From: Impatiens glandulifera
Taxonomy: Eukaryota > Streptophyta > Magnoliopsida > Ericales > Balsaminaceae
Assembly: GCF_907164915.1 (NCBI RefSeq)
Contig: NC_061868.1
Location: 21,819,819-21,883,818, forward strand
Direction of reading: 5' to 3'
Length of the DNA: 64,000 nucleotides
The position numbers were made by a program, and so were the translations under genes. How positions within the stretch are numbered: the first letter of the stretch is position 1; every line of letters begins with the position of its first letter. Positions 12,630 to 24,629 of this stretch are shown piece after piece. The notes under the pieces are model-generated. The model was given only the letters and a program-made list of their open reading frames with translations. It was not told the DNA's origin and searched no databases.

Positions 12630-15290
12630 TGTCAGCACTAAAAATTTACAGTCCAATTTATAATATTAAATAATTATTTTGAATTATTTTTAAATAAATA
12701 ATATCAAAATAATTAACCCCATTGCCAAAAACTTATTTAAAATAATTAATTATGTTTAATTATTTTTCTAATTAATCAAATTAATTAAGAGTTAAGGCCA
12801 AAATAAAAAAATTTGATATAAACGTTGTATACATAATGTCTCAAAATAAGTTTAGAAAAAATAAAGAACAAAAATAAATAATTTTGATGAATCGTGCTAT
12901 CCATTTTATCTAAAGAGAATTATTTATTTAAATCCTAAAAATATGAAGAAAATAAAATTGGTAAAATATTTGACATATTTATTTTAATATTTTGTGTATT
13001 TGAAAGATAAAAAATTAAAGCCAAAAGGGTGAAATAAAATTCAATTTCAAATAAACCCTTAAGGTTTTAAAATAAAAATAATATTGTGATCTTGTGTGGC
13101 CGAAACTAAGAGAATCGGTTACAGCACACGACAGGACCATCGAATCAGCGTTAGTTTTTAATCTAGCGCCCAGGAAGAGGCTGTGTCACCGGTTGTGGCT
13201 GCGTCACCAGTTGTAGCCAAAGCTACGTGCGCCTGGGCAACACGGGCAACAGCGGAACGACTAACGCCTAGTTATCTAGGACGTTAACGGAACACCAACT
13301 TCTAACGGATCGCCAACGGAACACTGGAAAGCGCTCAAAACGAAGTTGTTTTGAGCGCCACCTTCGTCTCCAACGCAGCCGTCGTCTGGATAAGCTTGAA
13401 TATTCGTGGATGATTTTTATATTTTAGAACTTCCATCATAGTCTACCATTTAGGCTCATTTAAATCCTGAAATGATAACCCTACGATGGTGATCATTTCT
13501 CCCTATCAAAATAGGGATGAGTCACCCCTATTCCGGCGACTTCAGCCAAGAACAACCAAAAGTCATTAATAGTTTTTGGCCTATTTAGGCCACTAGGCTT
13601 TCCAACCGACCTAGGAGTAGTATAACTACCCTCCTCAATTAATTCTGAAGCAAACCTACCAAAACAAAAGCCTCAAATCGAAGAAAATCGAAATCCGCCA
13701 TTAAAGCTTCAAAGCTTCAGATTTTTCTAATTTTCTATTTAAGGCCTTAAAGCTTGGATCTGTGAATCTAGAAAGCTTTCCTAAGTATCAATGAGTGTTC
13801 TTCAATTCTTGGTAAGGTTCCAATCAACATCTAATTCATATTTATAGTTTGAATTTGAAATTGAAATTTTATATTTTAAATTGCATACGCTTGTATGCTT
13901 GTTGTTTATGGTATTTTATGGTTGAGAATTCATCTTTAGATGATTTAAAAACTATCTGGATATGATAGAACTGAGCAATCGATCTATATAACAAAAACCT
14001 AAATTTGAATTAAAAAAACGGGTTTGTTGTTCTTGGATTAATTCGATCGAATCACAGCTCAAAAAGCTTCCCAACATGATTGTAATGGTGTGGGCAACTA
14101 TTTGGATCATGTTTGATCCATCCCGATCATGTTTGATCAAAATCAAAAATTTTAAAATAAATTAAAATTTGAGTTATTGAATTGGTCAAAATGAACCACT
14201 AATGTTTTTGTTTTGGTATCAATCAAGTATATGTGATATAAGAAACCTATTGGATAACTCATATCACTTCAAAACAGCCTTAAAATCAAAAACCCAATTT
14301 TTAATCATAAACTATTCTGAACAAATTGATCATTATCCAGGTCGATCTATACATTCAGATGATGATCAACATATTCTTGGGAGCTTTATGAAGCTACTCA
14401 AGCTCATAGATCAAAGAGTTAGAGATGAAAGATTAATTTTAAAAAAGCATGCACTTGTGTTCTTAAGGACTAAGACTTGTGAGCCAAGAACTGAGAATCC
14501 TCAGTCTGGACCGAGACCAAGGACCGAAAAAATAAGTTAGGACCGAGATCTAGAACTGACATTCTTGAGTTAGGACCGAGACCTAAGACCGATAAAATTC
14601 GGACCTAGTACCGAGAGGTCTAACTTGGGACCAAAACTACCATGACTGGCGACCAAAAAATCCAAACCTGGGATCAAGACTCCCAAGACCATGACCGAAG
14701 AACATAGACAGCGCTAACCCAGGACCGAGAAACTTACCCCTAGGCTAGTCCAGGACCGATAAGTTTTTACACCTAGATCGGTAAGAACAACTAAGGACCG
14801 ATAGTCCTTAGCACCTCGACCAAGAGACTTAGGTACTCAGACCGAGAGCTCTTGAGCCTAGACCAAGGGTCTTTAGACCCCGGCCGATTAAAATCGGACT
14901 CAAACCTTAGGACTCCGGTCCTAAGGCTTGTTTGGTTCCACTTTTCAAATCCAAAATTATTTTTGTAATTTTGGACTCCAAATCATTTTCTAAAGACGTG
15001 AAAAATTAGAAAACGCATTTTAAACATTTTTGGGATATTTCCACAAAAATATTTCAGTAAGGGCTTGTATGGTGTTTATTTATAAACCTTACTACCTTTA
15101 AAATGACTAATATTCTTTAGGTATTTTCACTCTAGTTATCATCCGCAACAGGTACCACCATTTAAATATTGATGTTTCAATACTTTAAATAATGTTTAAT
15201 CTAAAAGCATGTTAAAACCATCGAACCTCGAGCCACTCAAATCCTGTATTACCACATGTCCACCAACACATGCTAAGCTACGAGATTTCT
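12630..15290 (-). repeat. Right arm of the ~2.5 kb inverted repeat pair
   Basis: This is the reverse complement of the left arm over its two ends. The edge TGTCAGCACTAAAAATTTAC at 12630 corresponds to the left arm's end near 8948. The block at 15180-15290 (CATCGAACCTCGAGCC, ATGCTAAGCTACGAG) corresponds to 6410-6480. A run of imperfect AGGACCGAGACCT-type repeats fills 14500-14940 and mirrors 7250-7690. The open frame at 14202-14540 overlaps this repetitive run and is not considered a gene. The centre (about 13400-14460) is unique to this arm. Confidence 0.6.
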
Positions 15291-15587
15291 GGTGGTTACA
15301 AGTATGATTAACTAGTTATTTGTAGATTTACTTAGTTAAAGACCTATTATATACCTAAAAAGTTATCTAATTATTTAAGAGACAAAGAATTGATGACACA
15401 AATAATTAAAATAATTATTTAAAATAATTATTTAGTCTTTTATTTGATTAAAAATAAATTGTAAATAATCTAATTAATTATAATAATTCATATTTTTAAT
15501 TAATTATAATAATTCATTATTGATGTACTTATAAAGATATTTAGTATATATATATATATATCATTTAATTGATTATGTTTCTAAACT

Positions 15588-15787
15588 ATTTGATTATATA
15601 TTACATGTATATATATTTATTGTTGACAATAATTGATGTGAAAGAAAAAAGAAAAAACAATTCATATTAGTCAAATCTCTTATAAATGAATAGATATTTG
15701 ATTATATATTATATGTATATTTATTTATTGTTGACAATAATTGATGTGAAAGAAAAAAGAAAAAATAATTCATATTAGTCAAATCTA
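15588..15787. repeat. Tandem duplication, 108-bp unit
   Basis: A unit containing TGTTGACAATAATTGATG occurs at 15621 and again at 15729, exactly 108 bases apart. Flanking bases match from about 15588 to 15787 apart from a few substitutions. It is a simple local duplication in non-coding DNA. Confidence 0.8.
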
Positions 15788-16205
15788 ATAGATGATTGAG
15801 ATTATAATTGATTGTGTTTTTGAAAAAAAATTAAGGAAGTAATAATATATAATATCATTTATCTGGATATATTAATTTTAGTCTAATAAAATATATTAGA
15901 TATACATTATTGAATTAGTTTGATATTTTTGAAATCAAATAATTAAATATTCTGGTTTTATTTGAAAAATAATTTGAGAAATGTGCGGATATCATGAGAT
16001 GCAAACGTGTAACCGGAAATAAATATTTGAATATCAAAATTATTTTTTATTTAATTATATAAAATAATTTATCTTTTTAAAAGTATAAAATATTTTATAA
16101 TTTTAACCATAAAAATCTAATTTTTTTAAAAATGTAATGCAACATTTTTTTGAAAAAAATCTATTAAAAACCCAAAAATAACTTATTCTTGAAACATGCC
16201 TATTT

Positions 16206-16246
<41 letters not shown>

Positions 16247-17271
16247 TTATTTATTGGAATAACTATGGACTAGTTTGATGTATTTTTTTTTTCTCAAGAT
16301 TTATCCCAAAAAATAAATCTCCTTTCATATATCATTTTAACTATATAATCAATATTTTTATATAATTAAATACTAAAATTATCATTTATTTAATTATATA
16401 AAATGAATTTATTTTTAAAAAATATAAGATATTTTTACTTTTAACCAAAAAAAAATTAATTTCCGTAAAATTTTAATCAAATATAATTTTTTAACAAAAA
16501 AAAAAAAGAAATATCAGGAAAAACTATTCCTCAAACTAGTCCATGTTCACTTGGTTTTAGGAAATAGGATATTTATTTTATGTCTGTTAATAATTTATCT
16601 AAAATTAAATACCTCTATTTACACGATTCAAGTTACTTCTCTTAATTTCAAATGTGAATAGCTTTATACCTGAGTTATAAAATTTGGTAAAAAAAAATAA
16701 AAAAAATAGTGTAAAAACATTGGTATGTTGAAAAAATATTTGAAATTAAAAAAGTAAATATTATTAAATTTGTTAATATATAGTATATATATATATCATA
16801 AGATTATTCCATCTAAATCAATACTAGAATAAAAAAAAAAATCGCCTAATAAGTCAAACCAAACAAGGCTTAAACAAATATTGAACCGTACAACATAATT
16901 TTTAAAATTATTAAATATAGTTATAATATCTTACTCAAATAATTCAAATAAACCCTTTCCACATTTAAAAAAAAAATCAATAAACCTGTGATAATTTAAA
17001 TCATCAACTTAAATTTAATTTTTTTTTTATTAATCTTTTTTTCAAACACTCATTACAAAGTATAATAAAAAATGGAAACAGTACAAAATGTGTCATTTCT
17101 TTGGTAAAAAGCAAAAGTTGACTGGAAAAGTTAAAATTACAGTACACGACAAATTTCACCCAATTTAGCTATGAAATTTCAAAAACAATTTATTTTAATA
17201 AAATTATTATGTATATATTAAACAAAGTGGAGGGCAAATATGAGTTTTTATCTATTATGTTTTCTGATCAC
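15788..17271. other. AT-rich region upstream of the bHLH gene
   Basis: No coding region is seen. It contains a TA run at about 16210-16241, poly-A and poly-T tracts, and the motif AAAAGTTGACTGG at about 17110, which includes a W-box-type TTGAC core. Any regulatory role of that motif is speculative. Confidence 0.5.
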
Positions 17272-17280
17272 TTTTATATA
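17272..17280 (+). promoter_or_regulatory. Possible TATA box of the bHLH gene
   Basis: TTTTATATA lies 64-72 bases before the ATG at 17344. With a start site about 30 bases downstream this would give a leader of some 35-40 bases. In such AT-rich DNA the motif is not specific, so the call is tentative. Confidence 0.35.
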
Positions 17281-17343
17281 TCAGATCGTAATCTTCATAA
17301 ACGGAATACTTTTTTCCTTCTTCAATCTGAAGCTGCAGCAGCC

Positions 17344-18267
17344 ATGGATTTCTCACCATCCGCGCTCTTATCTCAGATCGTAAGTTTTTCCTGTTCTTAA
17401 TTTCTTAAATCGAATGTTCAATCTCTATATATCTTTAGATAGTTTCGCATTCTCTGTTGTTTATAGAGATCGGAAGATGAAGATGATTACTGTATATTCT
17501 CCGGAATGGACGATCCTTTGCGAGAAGCTGATAATCATCCTTATCAATATCATCACAACGCATTTAAAGACGATGAGTTCGCTGCATCCACAGATCAAAT
17601 CATGAATGCGATAATGGAAGATGACGAAAATAACCTGGAGATTGCACCACAGGTATTCGAAGGTAAAATATCCGTCGCGTCGTCGTCGGCGTCAGCAACT
17701 GCCGCCGCTTCATCGACGACGACGGTTTATTCTTCTGATTTCTTCAACTGTAACTATGAGTTAATGCCGTCTCCTACAAGTTTCAATTTCATATCTATGT
17801 TTCTCGAAGAGGAAACACCGGACGATAACACCGCTGTCGGCGGCAATTTGGATGTGAGTAATAAGAGGAGTCGATCAATGTCGAAAAGCAAATCGCAGAT
17901 TAAGGATCATATCATGAACGAGAGGAAGAGGAGGGAGAAGCTAGGTCAGCTGTTCATCGCACTTGCCGCCATGGTTCCTGGCCTTAAGAAGGTATCTCAC
18001 CTTATCTCCTTCAATCTGCTTCGATCTTAGCAAAAAAAAAAAAAAAAAAAAAAATTAATCTCAGTTTCTTATAAAAGTAAATTAATATAATGATTAAATT
18101 AGCTTATTTAAAAATAGGGTTATTGTAAATTTTCAGAACATTAACCGGAGATAAAATTCTACTTTCAAAATAAATATTCTGATTTTTCATTCTATTTGCC
18201 CTCCAGTTTGTAGCTTTTAAACTATGTTCAATAATCATAAATTTTCTATCATTTTTTTTTTTTTTAA

Positions 18268-18319
<52 letters not shown>

Positions 18320-18382
18320 AATATCATGATTCGTTATTAACTATTTTTATCACTTTAAATATTCATAGATCCATTTTAAAAG

Positions 18383-18424
<42 letters not shown>

Positions 18425-19682
18425 TTATTTTTGGTAAATAATAGATTCTGCATTTATGAAAATAATATTACATGTTATTTGTGTTTAATTTCGGTCAATC
18501 AAAGACTGCATCAGTCGAATACATACCATATATGAGAGTGTCTATATAATAAATAGAATATATTGTTTATTAGAAAATAACTGAAACATTATGACATGAT
18601 ATCAAAATATATTTATTTTTTTTATTTAAAATTGTTAGTATTTATTTAGTCAAATATTATTGATATATATTTATATAAGATTTCAATATATAAAAATAGA
18701 ATTGATAAACTAAAAAAAAAATAAAAAATATATATATATATATATTGACAAAGAAAGTTGTCAGAGTACCTTTTCTCATTTAGAAATATCAAATGGTAAT
18801 AATAATATATCCAATTATATAAACAAAAACAAATTTATCATTAATTATTTTGAATTAGATAGTATATTATATCATTTTTGTCTTTATTATTAATAATAAT
18901 TATTTAAAATTATTATTATAGTATTTAATAATGTCTTTGATTAATTAGTTTAAAAAGTATGATGTTAAATAGATTAATTATTTTGCCTTGATATTTAAAT
19001 ATATTTATTATATTTTAATAATTTCTTTATAAATAAATATATTTACAGAATAATTAATAGTTATAAAACATAAATACGGAGACATAAAAAACAATTATGG
19101 TGTTAAATATATAAATTTTATTTTAAATATTTATTAAATAATTATTTTAAAATATTAACATGTTAATTTTTTATTATAAAAAATAAATAAATTATTATTC
19201 AAAAAATTAATATAATATCAAGTAAATTTAAAAATTAATTAATGACATTTTGATATCTTTTAAATAATTAAAAAATATTTATTATTATAATTTATAATAT
19301 TATTATTTAACAAAAAAATAAGTAATATATACATATATATATATATACATATTTATATTTTAAAATTTAATATTAAATACAAAACTAAACTAAAACAAAG
19401 TTTAATAAATAAAATTAAGAATAATTAAAAAGTTGAAAATAAAATTAAAAACATATTTAAATTAACTTTTAAAATTAACTGTTATGACATATTAATTTGA
19501 TAAATGATGCAAATATGAGGGGGTGAAAATATCAAGGATTTAGTAGTAAAGAATTGCTGTCTTAATATAAGTATAAAACTATTTAATATAAAATGAAAAT
19601 ACAAATGTGTAAACAAGATTCCTGTTTGAAACGGGTGGAAATTAGTGGGTTTTTTTTTTTTTTATATTTATATATATATATA

Positions 19683-19729
<47 letters not shown>

Positions 19730-21120
19730 AATCTCAAATCTTTAAAAAGAAATAAAAGCAAGAGAAATAAAAACTTGAGAATATGATAACCATTAACCAC
19801 TGCCACGACTAATGCCTTTTTATTTTTAGCAAATAATTACTCTTGGTAGTCTTAGTCGGTTTCGTGTTATTTAAAAAAATCATTATTATTTTTTTTTTTA
19901 AATTCATTATATATTTATAATATAGAAGTCTTTATATGTTTTATGTTTTCTTAAACTAGTGATCATTATTTCATTGTTTAAAAAAGAATTTAATATAAAT
20001 AATGATACTCAAATTCTCAATTAAATCGCTTATATAATTAATTAAAATATTAAATTATATTTTATTTTTTAATCACATCAAGGTAGCCCGGTTACCGGTA
20101 GTTAGAGTGGTTTAATAGATTAAAAGCTCATATTTCAATTCCATCTGACAGTGTTTAGTTTTCCATCAATTTAAAAAAAAAATTTATTTAAATTTAAAAA
20201 GTCCCTATAAAATAGTATTTTAAACATTTAATTGAAATAATTTCAAATAATCTATAAATTAAAAATACCAATTTAATCTTATTTTATATAAAATTTAAAT
20301 ACTAAATTAAATTAATCCACTATATAATCAAATAAGATTTTTCAAAGACATTGATTGTTTAAAAATAAATAAATAATTCATAATCCTATCAAATTCAAAT
20401 ATTTAATTTACCATCTAGTTAAAATCAAACCATATTATTTAATTTATCAGCTAATTAGAATATACATTTTATATTTTCAGACAGACAAGGGATCAATAAT
20501 AGTAGCAGCAATTGAAAATTTGAAACAACTAAAAATGAGGGAGACTTCTTTAAGAAATGAGGTAAACAAAATCAAGAAGAAATCTTATACGGAACATGTG
20601 ACTGCAAAATCAAAGGAAGGTAAGATTCAAACAACAAATGATCTAAAGATCTCGTCATCATGTTCATCGACAATATCACCAGCCACAACCAATTCAACTG
20701 TTGTTCTAGAGGTTGATGTTAAATACGAGGAGCGTAAGATTCTGATTCGATTAAACATAAGTCGAAAGAAATTGGCTATTGCTAACTTATTGAACGAGAT
20801 TGAGTCGATCGATTTGAAGGTCACTAACTGTTATTGGTTTCCCTTTGAAGATTCTTATCTTGTCATCACTATCATCGTCGAGGTATGTTAATTTAATTAT
20901 GTTTTAATTATTAACACATATTTCTAATTAAGATGGGTAATTATAATACACAATGAGAAATTAAATCATAAATTCTTAAACAAAATAATTGTGTATTTTG
21001 GGGGACAATAATTGACCAAAAATAGTCACGTGAAAGTGATGTATTCTTTATAAAACTGGTCTGTATTGATACATATATGCCATGAACACTAATGATTTTA
21101 TTAAAAAATTATCAATCTTA

Positions 21121-21212
<92 letters not shown>

Positions 21213-21832
21213 TTGGTTCATAAATACAAGACTGTGTTAATTTTTTAATTAAAAAAATGTAACATATATATTATTAATATCTTTATCATTATATATATTA
21301 CTTTTTTTAAAAGTAATGTTAAAATTTAAAAAAGTTTCCTTAATCATTATCTTAATATTTTTTAAGATTAAAAATTAGATTTAGATTTGGTAAATGATCC
21401 AAATTATCATTAGATTATTACAAATTTTGACATATACATTTATATATATTGTTTACTTCATACATAAAAGGTTATGGTTACATCTTTATTTTAGTTCTCT
21501 TACTTTATTTTTATAAGTTTTGATTTTCAATCCATTTAATACTGTTGTTTTCTCAACTACTTAGAAAATGACTTTTCATAAAAAAAAAAAAAAAACAATA
21601 AAAACAAATAAAGTGAAAGCTGATCAGCTTCACATACTATATGAAACAAAATTAAATATGCATATTTATTTGAATTCCTACTTGTTATATAGTTCAAAGA
21701 AAACTCACTTTTCTCTTTATTTAATTAATTGTTATTTATTTATTATCTTTATAATTGTAGATGGATGCACAATTCTCCTTAACTACAAAGGAACTTGTAA
21801 CAAAGTTGCATGATCTAATAAGTCATAAATGA
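17344..21832 (+). CDS. bHLH transcription factor, bHLH18/19/25-like (four exons)
   Basis: Exons: 17344-17379, 17467-17991, 20481-20882 and 21761-21832. All introns are GT/AG and in phase 0, giving 344 residues. The start is MDFSPSALLSQI; exon 2 begins RSEDEDDYCIFSG. The basic helix-loop-helix is split by the 2.5-kb intron: DHIMNERKRREKL carries the His-Glu-Arg contacts (H5, E9, R13) expected for E-box/G-box DNA binding. Helix 1 ends MVPGLKK, and helix 2 in exon 3 reads TDKGSIIVAAIENLKQL. After it come about 100 residues with an ACT-like fold pattern (KILIRLNISRKKLAIANLLNEI), and the last exon MDAQFSLTTKELVTKL matches the usual C-terminal end of Arabidopsis bHLH18/19/25/NAI1-type proteins (about 300-320 residues). 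It should act in the nucleus as a dimer. Within-family targets vary (ER bodies, jasmonate or iron responses) and cannot be assigned here. The gene appears intact. Confidence 0.9.
18275..18422. repeat. TA microsatellites in intron 2 of the bHLH gene
   Basis: Two pure AT runs (18275-18316 and 18385-18422) lie in the large second intron (17992-20480). The rest of the intron is AT-rich with no open frame of note. Confidence 0.9.
19671..19731. repeat. TA then AAAT microsatellite in intron 2
   Basis: A short TA run is followed by about twelve copies of a four-base AAAT/AATA unit ending at 19731. It is intronic. Confidence 0.9.
21125..21210. repeat. Long TA microsatellite in intron 3
   Basis: About 43 uninterrupted TA units lie in the third intron (20883-21760) of the bHLH gene. 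It is the longest simple repeat in the window and likely length-polymorphic. Confidence 0.95.
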
Positions 21833-21907
21833 TGGTATCTATTGAACCGGTTTTATAAGACAAGATTGAAATTGAGTTTTTCTTTCTTGCATTTTGATTT
21901 GAGTGAA

Positions 21908-21913
21908 AATAAA
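21908..21913 (+). terminator. Possible polyadenylation signal of the bHLH gene
   Basis: AATAAA lies 76 bases after the stop codon, followed by T-rich sequence (TTTGTTTTTATG, TGTTGTTT). This is a plausible plant 3' end, but such motifs are frequent in AT-rich DNA. Confidence 0.4.
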
Positions 21914-21994
21914 CCTTTGTTTTTATGTTATGTTGTTTATAACTTCTCTACAACTTTTGTCTTCGTTCCTTTATTTGGTTTGCTATAATTTAAT

Positions 21995-22038
<44 letters not shown>

Positions 22039-22595
22039 CAACTATTCCATCATAAAATTAAACTACATTGATATAAATTTTAATAAATTAAATATAAAAA
22101 TATTTTAATAATTTAACACAATTTGTTAAATAATATTTCGAATTCATAATATAGAAATAACAACCGTGATAGGATGTGTTTTGATTTTTTTTTTAACGAC
22201 AAACTCTCACGTAGAGGTACTTACAAATATTAGTTTGAACAAAAAAAAATGTTATTAAATTTAATTATAGAATATTTAAACACATAATGTTTTTAAATAA
22301 ATACTAATTTTTTTTTTATCAAACCTAGCATTTTGAAAAAAAAACCGTACCTTATTTGTTGCCCAATTATATAATCTCTTAATTTATTATTTAATTCTTA
22401 CATCCCGTTCTTATAAAATTTTAATTTTAAATATAAAAATATTATAATAACTTAAACAATTAAAAACTCAAATATCTTAATATCAAACAAACTACACTTA
22501 AGTGTTTAATATAAATAGATTGTTCAGGCTTGTATAAATTTGGGTTAGCATTATAATATAATTATTTAAAAAATTATTATTGGAAATAAATTTTA

Positions 22596-22635
<40 letters not shown>

Positions 22636-24629
22636 TTATTTTTGATAAAAAATTTAAAATTTTTAATATACAATAATAAAATAAAAAATTATAATTATTT
22701 TAGTATTTTGGTTAGTATAAGTAATACGAGAATACTCCGATTTTTATTTTGTTTATTTATAAAATAAACTAAAGTGACAACGCTTAAAGTCAATTAGATT
22801 ATTATGTTTCGATATGTATTAATCTAAAACCTGTACAAGCCAATCGAAATGTCTATGCTATAAAACTAAACTTTTGATCCTCGTCTTTAAGATAGGACAA
22901 CATCCTACATGGATAGTCTTCTTTTATACTTTTTTATGATATTCAAGAGAGGTAAACTAAAGGATTTTATAACATAATTAATGTAGAAAAAGTATTTTCT
23001 AAAAACAGTGCACGAGATCAGTCTACCATTCAATATTTTTGTTGTGTCCCCACCGCGGACGGTGTACTCGAACGAATAGGTAAGGCACGAGACCATCAAC
23101 TTGGGATAGAACAAACCGCTTTTAAAGACGGGTCATTCAAATGGAAAAGATCCTTTCACCACATGGAAAACGAAAATATTTTTAAAACAAGAGCATAGAA
23201 GACGAGACGAAAAAACAACGTATACAACTCTACTAATTTTTTGGCATCTCTCAATAATTCAACATGCGAAGAATGATATGATGGATGTGTATATTCATGA
23301 CCAGTTACAATACTCTTGTTAATCACTACATGAAAATAAGACAAGTTCAAGACATTAAATGGAATTCAAGCATCATAAAATCATATTGTCCAAGCCAAAT
23401 CAGTGTCATGTCATATTTTCTTATTTTATAATTCTATTTTAATACTTGGTTGAGAATGATCACGAACAGCGTTCTTGAAAATCTTTTGAAAAACATTATC
23501 AACAATTCCTTTCTTTGAAGGTGGTATTTGTATTGTAACTTCCTCACTATCAAAACTCTTTAGTTTACCGACTTCTCATTCAACTTATGGGAATTTTCGG
23601 AATTTATGTCTATAAGTTTTTTTTATACTTCATTCTCGAAAATTAAATGTTGTTTGAACTGAGAGATCCGCAACATCTATTTTTATTCCCATTAAATGTT
23701 GTTTGAATCGAGAGATCCCTCCACAAACAATAGTTTTATGTCAAAATGTGCATTGATTTGATCTATTGCCTATTTGCTCGAATAGAATTGCATATTCCCA
23801 TGATGCATCCGACTTATGTTTGACATTTAGAACAATGCTTGATTGTGTTGGAGTTTTGACTTCATATTTAGGACGAGTGACTCCCAAGTTAGACATAATT
23901 AATTAGTAATAACTGTCCTCTATCAACAATTAAGAATACAAACAAACTAAATATTAAATATCATCGATTAAAAAAGATCAAACAAACCAATAACAAATAT
24001 GAACACATTCAAACTCATAATCTATATAAAAAATTTATCCCCTCTTTAAGCTTAACGACAATAAGAGATGTATATCCTTAACCTCCTAGAGAGTTCATGG
24101 GTTCGAGTTTGTTAGACGACAAGTTATGCACCTAGTTAAATGGTTAAGTGAGTTTACAGACTATGTGCTTAACCTCATTGTGGTCACATTTTTTTAAAAG
24201 AATTAAAACTTAGTTCTAGAGAGAGAAAAGCTCTAAAGATTTTCTGGTGATTTTCTAGACAAATTTTCTGGCGACGAATTCTAGAAATTCTTCTCCAAGA
24301 ACGTGCACATCATTCTACTCAGCAACAATAACAAATCAGAAATTCAATCGCATTACCGAAAAAGAAAAAAACATCTTTCGTTAATTGAAACACGATCGAC
24401 ATAAACAACACGATTCACGAAGTAAGTGTCGCTAACCATAAATCTATCAAAATTGTGTCGATATCTTTTCTAGATGCTTATTTTCTGGCCGCAAGCGTCG
24501 GTTAATTCTCTAAACTTGGGTGTTCTCGAAAGGTTGCCTTTCGAAGCAGTTTCGTCGCTAAATCTTTAGGGTTTATGAATTGCCATATTTGTGCATTTAC
24601 ATTGCTTTATTATTGTGTTCTGCTCTTCA
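21914..24629. other. AT-rich intergenic region, no gene seen
   Basis: It contains TA runs at about 21997-22035 and 22597-22631. A short near-duplicate (ATTAAATGTTGTTTGAA followed by GAGAGATCC) occurs at about 23643 and 23692. Open frames at 21568, 22905 and 23156 show no known domain. A stretch at 24060-24190 has weak resemblance to tRNA-type A and B boxes (GGGTTCGAG), possibly an old SINE. Confidence 0.5.

Noticed and set aside
14202..14540. 112-codon plus-strand open frame
   Set aside because: It extends into the GGACCGAG short-repeat zone of the inverted arm and has no homologous counterpart in the left arm.
20085..20160. SINE-like stretch in intron 2 (TAGTTAGAGTGGTTTAATAG, TTTCAATTCCATC)
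   Set aside because: A-box/B-box resemblance is weak, with no clear tail or target duplication.
22905..23350. Two minus-strand open frames of 64-69 codons
   Set aside because: No recognisable domain, AT-rich composition, no supporting signals.
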